From: Streptomyces reniochalinae
Lineage (GTDB): Bacteria; Actinomycetota; Actinomycetes; Streptomycetales; Streptomycetaceae
DNA: 64,000 nucleotides
Assembly (NCBI RefSeq): GCF_003323735.1
Contig: NZ_QOIM01000038.1
Coordinates: 248,001 to 312,000 of the forward strand
Direction: 5' to 3'
In this document: one piece after another, positions 28,401 through 38,428 of the stretch
Layout of the letters: each line of letters begins with the position of its first letter
How positions within the stretch are numbered: position 1 is the first letter of the stretch
Translations under genes and position numbers: made by a program
Notes under the pieces: model-generated
Database searches by the model: none
What the model was told of the DNA's origin: nothing
Seen by the model: the letters and a program-made list of their open reading frames with translations, nothing else

Positions 28401-28480
28401 AAGGCGCGCGGCCCCAGCCACCGCACCAGTGGCCCGGCGCAGCACGCGACGGCGAAGTGGACGACGATCAACCACAGCAC
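25397..28480 (-). CDS. mrpA: Na+/H+ antiporter subunit A fused to subunit B
   Basis: This 1027-aa protein is the large NuoL-like subunit, with many membrane helices and channel motifs such as YVLWELTSVFSFLLIG and VGALSKSAVWPFSFWLPGAM. The MrpB-like domain begins near residue 872 (MFEVVARLVFHPILVLS) after a Pro/Ala-rich linker, so no separate mrpB is expected. I chose the GTG at 28480 by similarity of the first membrane segment (LWLIVVHFAV). A TTG at 28510 would add 10 residues across a palindrome. No Shine-Dalgarno precedes the GTG and an A+T-rich TATGTA lies about 16 bases upstream, so the mRNA may be leaderless or nearly so. It is the first gene of mrpACDEFG. Confidence 0.92.
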   Translation of the reverse strand: MLWLIVVHFAVACCAGPLVRWLGPRAFLALAAAPASAAVWAAVHYGDVSGGEALSEHTAWVPSLGLDIALRCDPLALEMVLVAGGVGALVMVYCAGYFSSYAPRLGSFAGALTAFAGAMLGLILADDLILLYVLWELTSVFSFLLIGHDSARRTNRRAALQALLVTTVGGLVMLVGFLMLGHAAGTYRISRLVADPPGGGALVSGGLVLVLVGALSKSAVWPFSFWLPGAMAAPTPVSAYLHAAAMVKAGVYLIARLAPGFADVVPWRALVLVLGSVTMLIGGWRALRETDLKRLLAFGTVSQLGFLTLLVGDGDRNAELAGTAMILAHALFKAPLFLVVGAIDHHTGTRDIDRLSGLGRALPVLCGVAVTAGLSMAALPPLLGFAAKEAAVSALLHGGAAHAWTLAAVIAGSALTTAYTLRFLWGAFATKGGSPPLQPVTVEKGTRTSLPLLAPPLLCALAGLALGPAAAWIDPLLGRYADNLPSEGAPYHLALWHGLGPALGLSALAWVLGVALFRAGRPLADLGDRISQVDGDQVFARALWGLERLSLQATGAVQRGSLPVYLGTILVVLLGFEGAQLLADGPWRQSEGLRWYDSVPQLVVAVGVCGVAVLCVIARQRMKAAVLAGVTGYGAGLLYVLHGAPDLALTQFAVETVSLTVFVLVLRRLPARFPDGHRTWRVRRGVQLMISVAAGGLVAGLIHLSLAARTGPPSGPALLSATAHEDVKNVVATTLVDLRAWDTMGESAVLAVAAVGVTSLVYLRRRARVPVAQPVPGSEGPGGGPAPSAPVAGPGRPSVGPLRTPGSASVALDQSAAASGTSGADKPAAGRWDAWKQPVRAGARPSRGSPVAPRRTWLAASSTLAPEGRSVMFEVVARLVFHPILVLSLYLLFSAENLPGGGFTAGLVAGLALAVRYLAGGRLELAAAAPVDPGFLLGLGLLLVTGTGLAGIWLGGSVLQAGKVTGAFWPVGHFHAASPVLFDTGVYLLVLGVVLDVLRSLGSEIDRRMERERARREADRPSKESGS

Positions 28481-28487
28481 GCACAGA

Positions 28488-28513
28488 GAATTGCATACAT
28501 AACCATGCAATTC
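28488..28513. promoter_or_regulatory. palindromic operator at the mrp promoter
   Basis: GAATTGCAT (28488-28496) and ATGCAATTC (28505-28513) are perfect 9-base inverted arms around an 8-base spacer. This is one of the most A+T-rich patches in the window and lies directly upstream of mrpA. The layout resembles operators of MarR- or TetR-type repressors. No candidate regulator gene lies beside it. Overlap with the expected -10 region suggests repression of the mrp operon. Confidence 0.6.
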
Positions 28514-28588
28514 GGACAGGCGGCCCTGCGGTGCACGCCGGGTGGCCGCGCGCTACGGAGGCGGCTTTGGCGCGCCGGGCCGGGTGCC

Positions 28589-29641
28589 TCAGGCCTTCGG
28601 CTTGTCGGCTGTCTTGCCGGCCGTCTTGTCGGCGGCGCTCTCGGCCGTGCCGGTCTCGTCGAGCCCGTCGGCGTCCTCATCAGCGGCGTCCTTGGCCGAG
28701 GCGCTCTTGGCAGTGGCGTCCTCGGCCGGGGCGTCCTGCTCGCGGGCGCCCTCCGCCTGACCGTCCCGCGACGCGTCGCCCGCGGCGCCTCCGCCGTCCT
28801 CCCCGTCCCCCGGTTCGACCGGCTCGACGACGGTCTCGCGGCCCGGCCGCTTCTTCGCCGAGACGGCGATGTAGGCGGCCGCGGCGAGGAAGACGACGAT
28901 CGCCGTCCAGTTGTTGAGCCGCATGCCCAGCACGTGGTGGGCGTCGTCCACCCGCATGTACTCGATCCAGAAACGCCCCACGGTGTAGGCGGCGACGTAC
29001 AGCGCGAACGCCCTGCCGTGCCCCAGCTTGAACCGCCGGTCCGCCCAGATCACCACGAGCGCCACACCGACGCACCACAGCGACTCGTAGAGGAACGTCG
29101 GGTGGTACGTCGCCATGTCGGGGGTGTCGACGGGACGGTGCGCCGGATCGATCTCCAACGCCCAGGGCAGGTCGGTCGGCCGCCCGAACAGCTCCTGGTT
29201 GAACCAGTTGCCCCAGCGGCCCAGCGCCTGCGCCAGCACGATGCCGGGCGCCACGGCGTCCGCGTAGGCGGGCAGCGGAATACCGCGACGGCGGCAGCCG
29301 ATCCACGCGCCCAGCGCGCCCAGCGCGATCGCACCCCAGATCCCCAGGCCGCCGTCCCAGATGCGGAAGGCGTCCACCGGGTTGCGGCCCTCACCGAAGT
29401 AGAGCTGGTAGTCGGTGACGACGTGGTAGAGCCGGCCGCCGACCAGGCCGAACGGCACGGCCCACACGGCGATGTCGGCGACCGTCCCCGGCCGCCCGCC
29501 CCGAGCGACCCACCGGCGCCCACCGAGCCAGACGGCGAGGAAGACGCCGACGATGATGCAGAGCGCGTAACCGCGCAGCGGAATCGGCCCGAGATGGATC
29601 TCGCCGGCCGATGGACTGGGGATAAAGGCAAGGGTCTCCAT
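28589..29641 (-). CDS. lgt: prolipoprotein diacylglyceryl transferase
   Basis: This 350-aa membrane enzyme transfers diacylglycerol from phosphatidylglycerol to the lipobox cysteine of prelipoproteins, the first step of lipoprotein maturation. The family signature is present as ALGRWGNWFNQELFGRPTD, with YHPTFLYESLW further on. It has about seven membrane helices. The last 80 residues are a hydrophilic tail rich in Ala, Glu, Asp and Lys (AKSASAKDAADEDADG type), beyond the catalytic core. The ATG at 29641 was chosen over an upstream alternative at 29704 because METLAFIPSPSAGEI matches the usual N-terminus. Position next to trp genes is typical of streptomycetes. Confidence 0.96.
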   Translation of the reverse strand: METLAFIPSPSAGEIHLGPIPLRGYALCIIVGVFLAVWLGGRRWVARGGRPGTVADIAVWAVPFGLVGGRLYHVVTDYQLYFGEGRNPVDAFRIWDGGLGIWGAIALGALGAWIGCRRRGIPLPAYADAVAPGIVLAQALGRWGNWFNQELFGRPTDLPWALEIDPAHRPVDTPDMATYHPTFLYESLWCVGVALVVIWADRRFKLGHGRAFALYVAAYTVGRFWIEYMRVDDAHHVLGMRLNNWTAIVVFLAAAAYIAVSAKKRPGRETVVEPVEPGDGEDGGGAAGDASRDGQAEGAREQDAPAEDATAKSASAKDAADEDADGLDETGTAESAADKTAGKTADKPKA

Positions 29642-29737
29642 GGCGCACCCGACGCTACCGTGCCCGGCGGCGCCCCGGGCAATCAGGCCGCACAACGGCT
29701 GCATAACGGCCGCAGCGGAGCGGAGCCGGCAGCCTCG

Positions 29738-30469
29738 CTAGCCCTTCTGCTCCACCATCTTCCTCAGCTTCCGCGGTGTCAGCGGGTTCGACTGGTCGGC
29801 GTAGACGTTCTTGCCGTCCAGCAGAACCGTGGGCGTCCCCTGATGGCCCGACGCGCCGAAGCTCTCGCTGGAACGGTTCACCCACGCGTCGTGCTCCCCC
29901 GAGGTCACGCAGTCCTCGAACGCCGGAGAGACCAGCCCCTCGACCTTCTTCGCCAACCGGATCAGGTGCTTCGTACTCGCGAACGCGTCGTCCTGCTCCG
30001 CCGGCTGGTTGCGGTAGAGCACGTCGTGGTACGCCTCGAACTTCCCCCGGTCCCTGGCGCAGGCCGCCGCGTTGGCCGCCTCCTGGGAGCCGCGGCCGCC
30101 CATGTTCTTGTCGATCAGCGCCACCAGGTGGTACTCGGCCCTCAGCTTGCCCGCCTTCTCCAAGCTCCTGATCGTGCTGCGGTAGGTGTTCTCGAACTGC
30201 CCGCACGCCGGACAGCGGAAGTCCTCGTAGACGGTGAGTTCGGCCGGCGCGCCCTTGTCGCCCACGGTGATCGGCTTCGCGGACTGGCTGCTGCCCTCCC
30301 CGTCGCCGCCGGTCTGGGTGGCGACGGTCGCCCCGACGCCCGTGGCGACCGCCAGCGCGCCGATCACCGCCGCGGCGACCTTGACGGTGCGGCGGCGCTT
30401 CTCGGAGGTCTTGTGTCGCTGCTGTTCGGCCCGCAAGCGGTCGCGGGCCGAGGTCTTGTTGTGAGTCAC
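29738..30469 (-). CDS. exported DsbA-like thioredoxin-fold protein
   Basis: This 243-aa protein has a basic cytoplasmic N-terminus, a single membrane anchor at about residues 30-50 (VKVAAAVIGALAVATGVGAT) and an extracellular thioredoxin-fold domain. The redox motif is CPAC (C86, C89) in YEDFRCPACGQF, as in DsbA/MdbA-type disulfide oxidoreductases of actinobacteria. A cis-Pro loop is visible as GTPTVLLDG. The GTG at 30469 is the only sensible start; its ribosome site is weak. It is read in the same direction as lgt, 96 bases upstream of it, so co-transcription is possible. A role in folding of exported proteins is inferred from the fold. Confidence 0.88.
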   Translation of the reverse strand: MTHNKTSARDRLRAEQQRHKTSEKRRRTVKVAAAVIGALAVATGVGATVATQTGGDGEGSSQSAKPITVGDKGAPAELTVYEDFRCPACGQFENTYRSTIRSLEKAGKLRAEYHLVALIDKNMGGRGSQEAANAAACARDRGKFEAYHDVLYRNQPAEQDDAFASTKHLIRLAKKVEGLVSPAFEDCVTSGEHDAWVNRSSESFGASGHQGTPTVLLDGKNVYADQSNPLTPRKLRKMVEQKG

Positions 30470-30821
30470 GTGGGGCCCAACGAGGGGTTCCGCCGGTGGC
30501 GGGGGGCCGACGTGATGACTTCACCCGAAAGATAGAGGGTTGCCCCGCCCCCTCCACGAAGTCGCCGGGCCGTCTCTCGCTATGGAAGGGAGCACTTTCT
30601 CCCTACGGGGGCTCCTAGGGGGGGGCGGAGCCCCCGTAGCGGGGGGCAGTTGGGGGGCGGAGCCGCCCCAACGCCCGGCCGGCGAGGCCCCGGGGGTTTG
30701 GGGGCGGAGCGCCCCAACCACGGCCGAGAGCACCCTCACGACAGAAGGGGAAGACCATGCCGTCAGGGGCCAGGGCACGAGTGGCAGACGCACATGGCGC
30801 ACGTCCGCCACTCGTGGCGGA
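30470..30821. other. 352-bp gap between trpA and the DsbA-like gene
   Basis: No gene is evident. The right part holds the 3' end of the trp transcript and the palindrome CCGCCAC-TC-GTGGCGG near 30801-30816. The middle holds the three tandem hairpins listed separately. The left part, next to 30469, should hold the promoter of the DsbA-like gene, but no clear -10/-35 pair was found. Confidence 0.6.
30603..30717. terminator. three tandem hairpins downstream of trpA
   Basis: Hairpin 1 has 12-bp perfect arms, CTACGGGGGCTC at 30603-30614 and its complement at 30628-30639. Hairpins 2 (30650-30671) and 3 (30698-30717) both pair TTGGGG with CCCCAA around a GGGCGGAGC-type core. The shared core makes them look like copies of one repeated element. 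Together they should terminate the trpCMBA transcript. Confidence 0.7.
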
Positions 30822-31630
30822 TCAGCGGCGGACGCCCTCGGCGAGGGAGGTCGCCAGCTCGCGGACGTCCGCGAGCCCCGATTCCAGGTCGTCCGCGGCC
30901 AGGAGGAGTTTGACGAACGCCGAGCCCACGATCACACCGTCGGCGAAGGTCGCGACCTCCGCGGCCTGCGCGGGGGTGGAGACGCCCAGGCCGACGCAGA
31001 CCGGCAGGTCGGCGGCGGTACGGACGCGGGAGACCAAGTCCTGGGCGTCGGCGCCCACGGACTCACGCGTGCCGGTGACGCCCATCAGGGACGCCGCGTA
31101 GACGAAGCCGGTGCCTGCCTCGGTGATCCGGGCGAGGCGCGCGTCGCGGCTGCTGGGGGCGACGACGAAGACCGTCGCGAGGCCGGCCCGCTCGGCGGCC
31201 TTGCGCCAGCCGTCGGACTCCTCGACGGGCAGGTCGGGCAGGATGCACCCGGCGCCTCCCGCGGCTGCCAGTTCCTCGGCGAAGCGCTCGAGACCGTACC
31301 GGTCGACGGGGTTCCAATAGGTCATGATCAAGACCGGCTTGCCGGTGGCGGCGTGTGCCTCGCGGACGGTGCGGATCACGTCCGCGATCTTCACGCCGCC
31401 CTGGAGGGCGATGGTGTCGGCCGTCTGGATGACGGGCCCGTCCATGACGGGGTCGCTGTGCGGCAGCCCGACCTCGACGACGTCGCAGCCGCTCTCCAGG
31501 AGCGCCGTGCAGGCCGCGATGGAGCCCTCGACGGTGGGGAATCCGGCGGGCAGGTAGCCGACGAGCGCGGCTCGGTTCTCGGCCTTCGCGCGCGCCAGGG
31601 TCTGATCCAGCAGTGCGATGTTCCCGCTGC

Positions 31631-31634
<4 letters not shown>
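30822..31634 (-). CDS. trpA: tryptophan synthase alpha subunit
   Basis: This 270-aa TIM-barrel enzyme cleaves indole-3-glycerol phosphate to indole and glyceraldehyde 3-phosphate and passes indole to TrpB. The catalytic acids are E54 and D65 in EVGLPHSDPVMDGPVIQ, and the phosphate-binding loop is near GLGVSTPAQA. The ATG at 31634 overlaps the trpB stop by ATGA, so the two subunits are made together. The length is normal. It is the last gene of the trpCMBA block. Confidence 0.97.
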
Positions 31635-32869
<1,235 letters not shown>

Positions 32870-32912
32870 GCCGATGGTGCTCCTTGATGTGGGCTGTCGC
32901 TGAGTTCACCGA

Positions 32913-32955
32913 CCCCGCTCTCTCCCCCGGACGGAGTCCGGGGGAGAGAGCGGGG
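32913..32955 (-). promoter_or_regulatory. 20-bp perfect hairpin between trpM and trpB
   Basis: Bases 32913-32932 and 32936-32955 are exact reverse complements around a 3-base loop (GGA). On the minus strand the stem begins 5 bases after the trpM stop and ends about 44 bases before the trpB start. No T-tract follows. It may be an internal terminator or attenuator, or an mRNA processing barrier, separating trpC-trpM from trpB-trpA. Confidence 0.65.
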
Positions 32956-32960
32956 AGAGG

Positions 32961-33113
32961 TCAGCGCCATCGGCGGCCGCGGATCACACCGGGCTCGCAG
33001 CCGATGTGATACCGCACCGAACGCCCCCTCACCCGCCGCGCGGGGGCACGGCAGCCGCGCGGCCTGCATCCGCGCGCCAGCGCGAGGGAGCACAGGGAGA
33101 CGGAGGCGGTCAC
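32961..33113 (-). CDS. trpM: TrpM-like small protein in the trp operon
   Basis: This gene encodes 50 residues from the GTG at 33113 to the TGA at 32961, starting 5 bases after trpC ends. The protein is basic and Cys/Arg-rich (ARGCRPRGCRAPARRVRGR) and ends in YHIGCEPGVIRGRRWR. Its position between trpC and trpB, its size and its C-terminal GCEPG-x-x-RGRRW pattern match what I remember of TrpM (formerly TrpX) of Streptomyces coelicolor, reported to modulate tryptophan synthesis and differentiation. The four cysteines could bind metal, which is inference. No Trp run typical of an attenuation leader is present; the only Trp is W49. Confidence 0.8.
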   Translation of the reverse strand: MTASVSLCSLALARGCRPRGCRAPARRVRGRSVRYHIGCEPGVIRGRRWR

Positions 33114-33117
33114 GGTC

Positions 33118-33927
33118 TCAGCCCCTGCCGTGCCTCAGGGCCGGGTGCGCGCCGGCCGCGACCAGGTCGGAGACGGCGGTCCTGGGGTCCTTGCCGGTCA
33201 CCAGGGACTCCCCCACCAGCACGGCGTCGGCGCCCTCGTTCGCGTAGGCGATCAGGTCGTGGGGGCCGCGCACGCCGGACTCGGCGACCTTGACGACGTG
33301 GTCGGGGATCTCCGGGGCGATGCGGGTGAAGTTGCCCCGGTCGACCTCCAGGGTCTTGAGGTTGCGCGCGTTGACGCCGATGATCTTGGCTCCGGCGTCG
33401 AGGGCCCGTTCGGTCTCCTCCTCGTCGTGGACCTCGACCAGCGGCGTGAGCCCGATGGACTCGGCGCGCTCGATGAGGGATACGAGGGCTTCCTGTTCGA
33501 GTGCGGCGACGATCAGCAGGATGACGTCGGCGCCGTGCGCGCGGGCCTCCCACAGCTGGTAGGAGGAGAAGACGAAGTCCTTGCGCAGTACGGGGATGTC
33601 CACGCGGGCGCGGACGGCCTCGAGGTCGGCGAGTGAGCCGCCGAAGCGGCGGCGTTCGGTGAGGACGGAGATGACGGCCGCGCCGCCCGCCTCGTAGTCG
33701 GCGGCGAGCCCGGCGGGGTCGGCGATGGCGGCGAGCGCGCCCTTGGAGGGGCTGGAGCGCTTGACCTCGCAGATCACCCGGACGCTGTCGCCCTTGAGTG
33801 CGGCGAGCCCGTCCTTGGCCTGGGGCGCTCGGGCGGCACGCTCTTTGAGCTCGTCGAGGCTGACGCGCGCCTGCCGCTCGGCGAGGTCCTCACGTACGCC
33901 TTCGATGATCTCGTTGAGCACACTCAC
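33118..33927 (-). CDS. trpC: indole-3-glycerol phosphate synthase
   Basis: This 269-aa TIM-barrel enzyme makes indole-3-glycerol phosphate from carboxyphenylaminodeoxyribulose phosphate. The active-site signature is CEVKRSSPSKG (E54, K56), and the second lysine is in IPVLRKDFVF. The GTG at 33927 follows AGGAGG at 8 bases, the best ribosome site in this region; a second in-frame GTG two codons later is less likely. It is the first gene of the trpCMBA unit. The partner enzymes trpD and trpF are not in the window. Confidence 0.96.
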   Translation of the reverse strand: MSVLNEIIEGVREDLAERQARVSLDELKERAARAPQAKDGLAALKGDSVRVICEVKRSSPSKGALAAIADPAGLAADYEAGGAAVISVLTERRRFGGSLADLEAVRARVDIPVLRKDFVFSSYQLWEARAHGADVILLIVAALEQEALVSLIERAESIGLTPLVEVHDEEETERALDAGAKIIGVNARNLKTLEVDRGNFTRIAPEIPDHVVKVAESGVRGPHDLIAYANEGADAVLVGESLVTGKDPRTAVSDLVAAGAHPALRHGRG

Positions 33928-34150
33928 CGAGCGACCTCCTTGCTGGCTGGGTTTGGCTGGCTGACGAGCCCCCTCGCCGGCGGCGGAGGGTGGTCAGGTG
34001 GGGCACTGCGATGGTATCCGCCGGTGGACGGAGGTCTCGCATCCGGTTGCACCGAATCCCACATAGCGGACAAATCGAGGGCGCGGCACGTATTGCGGGT
34101 GACGGTCTCGTCACCACTCGTCACCACAGGCCACAGCGGGCCGCTGCGGC
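33928..34150 (-). promoter_or_regulatory. upstream region of trpCMBA
   Basis: This 223-base gap should contain the trpC promoter. On the minus strand there is a less G+C-rich patch (around 34047-34080) reading GATTTGTCCGCTATGTGGGA. Its TCCGC-TATG-TGGGA core is an imperfect inverted repeat and a possible operator. I see no leader peptide with clustered Trp codons and no obvious attenuator hairpin, so classical attenuation is not supported here. Confidence 0.4.
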
Positions 34151-34570
34151 TCACGGAGTCAGCGCCGTCCCCAGGGGCGTGTTCCGGACAACCGTGAACG
34201 CCGCCAGCAGCACCCCCGCCGCCCAGGCGTGCCACACCCGGGGCCGCACCGGGAGGGCGAAGGAGCGCGCCCCGGCGGCCCTGATCGTCCAGTACAGCCA
34301 GCCGAGGGCGAGGACGGCGAAGAGGAGCACGGCTGCCGCGTTCGCGCCCAGCGCGGTGACCACGTCACCGTGGGCGACGGCGTGGGCGCTGCGCAGCCCG
34401 CCGCAGGCGGGGCAGTAGAGCCCGGTGACGGCCAGGAAGGGGCAGGCCGGGTAGTGCCCCGGCTGGTTCGGGTCGACGGCGGCCACGTACACGAAGGCCG
34501 CGCCCACCGCGGCGAGGGAGCCGAGGGGCGCGGCCAGCCGCGGCACCGCGCCGGTCAGGCGGTGCCGCAC
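34151..34570 (-). CDS. DUF2752-family membrane protein
   Basis: This is a 139-aa protein with three to four membrane helices. The family hallmark is the Cys cluster in CPFLAVTGLYCPACGGLRSAHA (C43, C53, C56), followed by a helix. The function is unknown. It sits between trpC and the HGxxPAAW protein and, from memory, has the same place in other streptomycetes, which suggests a link with tryptophan synthesis or membrane redox state. The GTG at 34570 has no clear ribosome site, so the true start is uncertain. Confidence 0.8.
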   Translation of the reverse strand: MRHRLTGAVPRLAAPLGSLAAVGAAFVYVAAVDPNQPGHYPACPFLAVTGLYCPACGGLRSAHAVAHGDVVTALGANAAAVLLFAVLALGWLYWTIRAAGARSFALPVRPRVWHAWAAGVLLAAFTVVRNTPLGTALTP

Positions 34571-34593
34571 CGTCGCGGCGTACTGCCGTTGCC

Positions 34594-34878
34594 TCAGGAG
34601 TGCGCCTTGGCGTGGGGCTCGTGCGTCCTGCGAGCCTCGTCGTGCTGCTGCTTGTGCGCCCGGGCCTGCTCGGCGTTCATGCCCTTCGACTTCCCCTGAC
34701 CCAGCCCCATCGCGCTCATGACGCCGCCGACCACGGCGGCCAGCAGGAGAAGGGCCAGCCCGGCGATCACACCGGCCGGCTGCGCCATCACCGTGAAGAC
34801 CGAGCCGACGCAGAAACCGACGAAGGCGATGAGCACGCCGGTCCAGGCGGCCGGGGTGTGTCCGTGGCTGTGCGCCAT
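34594..34878 (-). CDS. HGxxPAAW-type small membrane protein
   Basis: This 94-aa protein begins with the hallmark MAHSHGHTPAAWTGV, contains two membrane helices (TGVLIAFVGFCVGSVFTVM and VIAGLALLLLAAVVGGVM) and ends in a His/Lys/Ala-rich cytoplasmic tail. The ATG at 34878 has AAGGAG 6-8 bases upstream, which settles the start; a longer frame upstream lacks such a site. Proteins with this N-terminus are restricted to actinobacteria and sit in trp clusters. The function is unknown. Confidence 0.85.
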   Translation of the reverse strand: MAHSHGHTPAAWTGVLIAFVGFCVGSVFTVMAQPAGVIAGLALLLLAAVVGGVMSAMGLGQGKSKGMNAEQARAHKQQHDEARRTHEPHAKAHS

Positions 34879-35031
34879 GAATACTCCTTGAGTCACAACG
34901 TGAGAGAGGGCCACCCGGCCCGTTGCCTGCTCATTCTCCCCCTTCCCCGCCCCGGCGACAGCACGGGGGTCGCCCGTGCGGGCCACGCGGGGCTCACCGG
35001 GCGTCCGCACGCGCCTTCCGGTGCCCGCGGT

Positions 35032-35789
35032 TCAGGCGGTGCCGTGCGTGGGGTCCTCGCCGCGGTCCAGGGCCTTCCACAGGTCCTCGGGACGGTCGGG
35101 GTCGACCCGCTGCGCGCGTGTGGCCCGCTGCCGCAGCGGCACGCGCTCGTAGCGGGCGCTGCCCGACATGGAGGGCCAGGTCCGCCCGTAGCGCAGGGCC
35201 AGCAGGCCGGCGAGCAGCAGCAGCGCGCCACCCGCTGCCGAGACGTACGGCCAGGCGGTGACGTCGACGGCGCCGATCCCGCTGTCCGTCAGGCCGCTGG
35301 TCTTGGCCGCCTGCTCGGTCAGCGGCCCGGTGTCGTCGGCGCCCAGCAGCGCGGCGGCCATGACGGCAGCGCCGCAGACGGTGAGCAGCGCGGCGACGAG
35401 GTAGCGCCCCAGGCGGCGTACGGCGAAGACGGCGACGAGCGCGGCGAGGCCGACCAGGGCGAGCGCGCTGGGCAGACCCGTGACGTCGCTGCCCTCGGCG
35501 CTGACGGGCACCGTGCCCTGCGCGAACGCGGCGCGCGACTCGCTCCACGTCTGCCCCGCGGCGACCAGCGCGAGCGCGGCGCCCACCGCGCCGCACAGCA
35601 GCGCCACCGCGAGCGCGAGGCGGGGCGCGCGGGAGCGCGCGCCACCGGCGTCGTGGGCCGCGGTTCCGGCGTCGGCCTCGCCCTTGGAGGCCGGGGCACC
35701 GGTGCCGGAGTCGGCCTCGGCGGCCGGGGTGCCGGTGTCGGCCTCGGCGGCCGGGTCCGTCTCGGCGTCCGGAGCGGGGGATGGAGAAG

Positions 35790-35793
<4 letters not shown>
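35032..35793 (-). CDS. Trp biosynthesis-associated membrane protein (TIGR02234 type)
   Basis: This 253-aa protein has a Pro/Ala/Glu-rich N-terminal tail of about 55 residues, then four membrane helices and a charged C-terminus with RPEDLWKALDRGEDPT. The pattern and place, directly after trpE, fit the trp-operon-associated membrane family TIGR02234 found only in actinobacteria. The GTG at 35793 overlaps the trpE stop (GTGA), so translation is coupled to anthranilate synthase. A direct role in Trp synthesis, or in uptake of a precursor, has not been shown to my knowledge. Confidence 0.88.
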
Positions 35794-37307
<1,514 letters not shown>

Positions 37308-37344
37308 GGCCCCTCACCCTACTGGGAGGCGCGGCGCCTCCCGT

Positions 37345-37701
37345 TCAGCCGTGGGACAGCAGCACATCGGCGTCGAAGCACGTCCGCTCGCCGGTGTGGC
37401 AGGCGGCACCGGCCTGGTCGACCTTGAGCAGGACGGTGTCGGCGTCGCAGTCCAGCGCGACGGACCTGACCCGCTGCACGTGGCCCGAGGTGTCGCCCTT
37501 GACCCAGTACTCCTGCCTGCTGCGGCTCCAGTAGGTGGCACGCCCCGAGGTCAGGGTGCGGTGGAGCGCCTCGTCGTCCATCCACCCCAGCATCAGCACC
37601 TCCCCGGTGTCGTACTGCTGGGCGATCGCGGGGAGGAGGCCGTCCGCGTTGCGCTTGAGGCGGGCGGCGACGGCGGGGTCGAGGGAGCTGCGCTGGGACA
37701 T
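37345..37701 (-). CDS. hisI: phosphoribosyl-AMP cyclohydrolase
   Basis: This is a 118-aa zinc enzyme of histidine synthesis that opens the adenine ring of phosphoribosyl-AMP. Metal and active-site motifs are present: ALDCDADTVLLKV (Mg2+-binding acids and a Cys) and ACHTGERTCF (zinc cysteines). It lacks the fused HisE domain, as is usual in actinobacteria. The ATG at 37701 was chosen by homology (MSQRSSLDPAVAARLK); upstream frames continue but look non-coding. It is separated from the other his genes by about 8 kb and is instead joined to trpE. Confidence 0.95.
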   Translation of the reverse strand: MSQRSSLDPAVAARLKRNADGLLPAIAQQYDTGEVLMLGWMDDEALHRTLTSGRATYWSRSRQEYWVKGDTSGHVQRVRSVALDCDADTVLLKVDQAGAACHTGERTCFDADVLLSHG

Positions 37702-37782
37702 GGACCCATTGTCCCGCACTCCGCGCGGCAGCGGCCGCGGACACACCTCGCGCACAGCCGGGCACTCACCGCGTGCCCGCCG

Positions 37783-37788
37783 TACCCT
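37783..37788 (+). promoter_or_regulatory. -10 box of a leaderless gene
   Basis: TACCCT fits TANNNT and lies 7 bases before the ATG at 37796, so transcription would begin at the start codon. No clear -35 is seen. Confidence 0.55.
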
Positions 37789-37795
37789 GGCGGGC

Positions 37796-38428
37796 ATGTC
37801 GACCCATGCGAAGCGAGAACGACTCCTTTTCGCCGATCTGTTGGAGACGCACGGCCCCGAGGCCCCCACCCTGTGCGAGGGCTGGCAGACCCGCGACCTG
37901 GCGGCGCACGTCGTCGTGCGGGAGCGCCGCAGCGACGCCGCGGGCGGCCTGCTGATCAAGCCGCTCGCCGCCCGACTCGAACGGGTGCAGGCCGAGTTCG
38001 CCGCGAAGCCTTACGACGAACTGATCCAGCTCATCCGCACCGGACCGCCGCGGATGTCGCCCTTCGCCCTCAAGCAGGTGGACGAGGCGGCGAACACGGT
38101 GGAGTTCTTCCTCCACACCGAGGACATCCGCCGCGCGCAGCCCGACTGGGCGCCGCGCGAGCTGGACTCCGTCTTCGAGGACGCGCTGTGGCGCCGCCTG
38201 GAGACCGCGGCGCGGATGTACGGCCGCAAGTCCCCCGTCGGTCTCGTGCTGCGGCGGCCGAACGGGCAGACCGCCGTCGCCCACCGCGGCACCCCCGTCG
38301 TCACGGGTGTGGGGGCCCCCTCGGAGCTGCTGCTGCTCGCCTCGGGCCGCCAGGAGCACGCCGACGTCGAACTGGACGGCGAGAAGGAGGCCGTCGACCG
38401 CCTGCGCCAGGCGAAGCTGGGCATGTGA
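37796..38428 (+). CDS. DinB/mycothiol-type maleylpyruvate isomerase-like protein (TIGR03085)
   Basis: This 210-aa protein belongs to the DinB-like four-helix family with mycothiol-dependent-isomerase resemblance. Typical metal-contact regions are visible: LCEGWQTRDLAAHVVVRERR near residues 24-43 and EAANTVEFFLHTEDIRRA near 98-115. A C-terminal sterol-carrier-like strand region contains HRGTPVVTGVGAPSELLL. The substrate is unknown; TIGR03085 proteins are actinobacterial and uncharacterised. The start is supported by the adjoining -10 box, so the mRNA is probably leaderless. It is divergent from hisI. Confidence 0.85.
   Translation: MSTHAKRERLLFADLLETHGPEAPTLCEGWQTRDLAAHVVVRERRSDAAGGLLIKPLAARLERVQAEFAAKPYDELIQLIRTGPPRMSPFALKQVDEAANTVEFFLHTEDIRRAQPDWAPRELDSVFEDALWRRLETAARMYGRKSPVGLVLRRPNGQTAVAHRGTPVVTGVGAPSELLLLASGRQEHADVELDGEKEAVDRLRQAKLGM

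Noticed and set aside
33928..34150. Tryptophan attenuator or leader peptide for trpC
   Set aside because: No short frame with clustered Trp codons and no terminator/antiterminator pair was found in this gap; the 37-base hisI-trpE gap is also too short.
37535..37795. N-terminal extension of the TIGR03085-type gene into the hisI region
   Set aside because: The extra 87 codons are antisense to hisI and upstream of the TACCCT box; the ATG at 37796 fits a leaderless start and family length.
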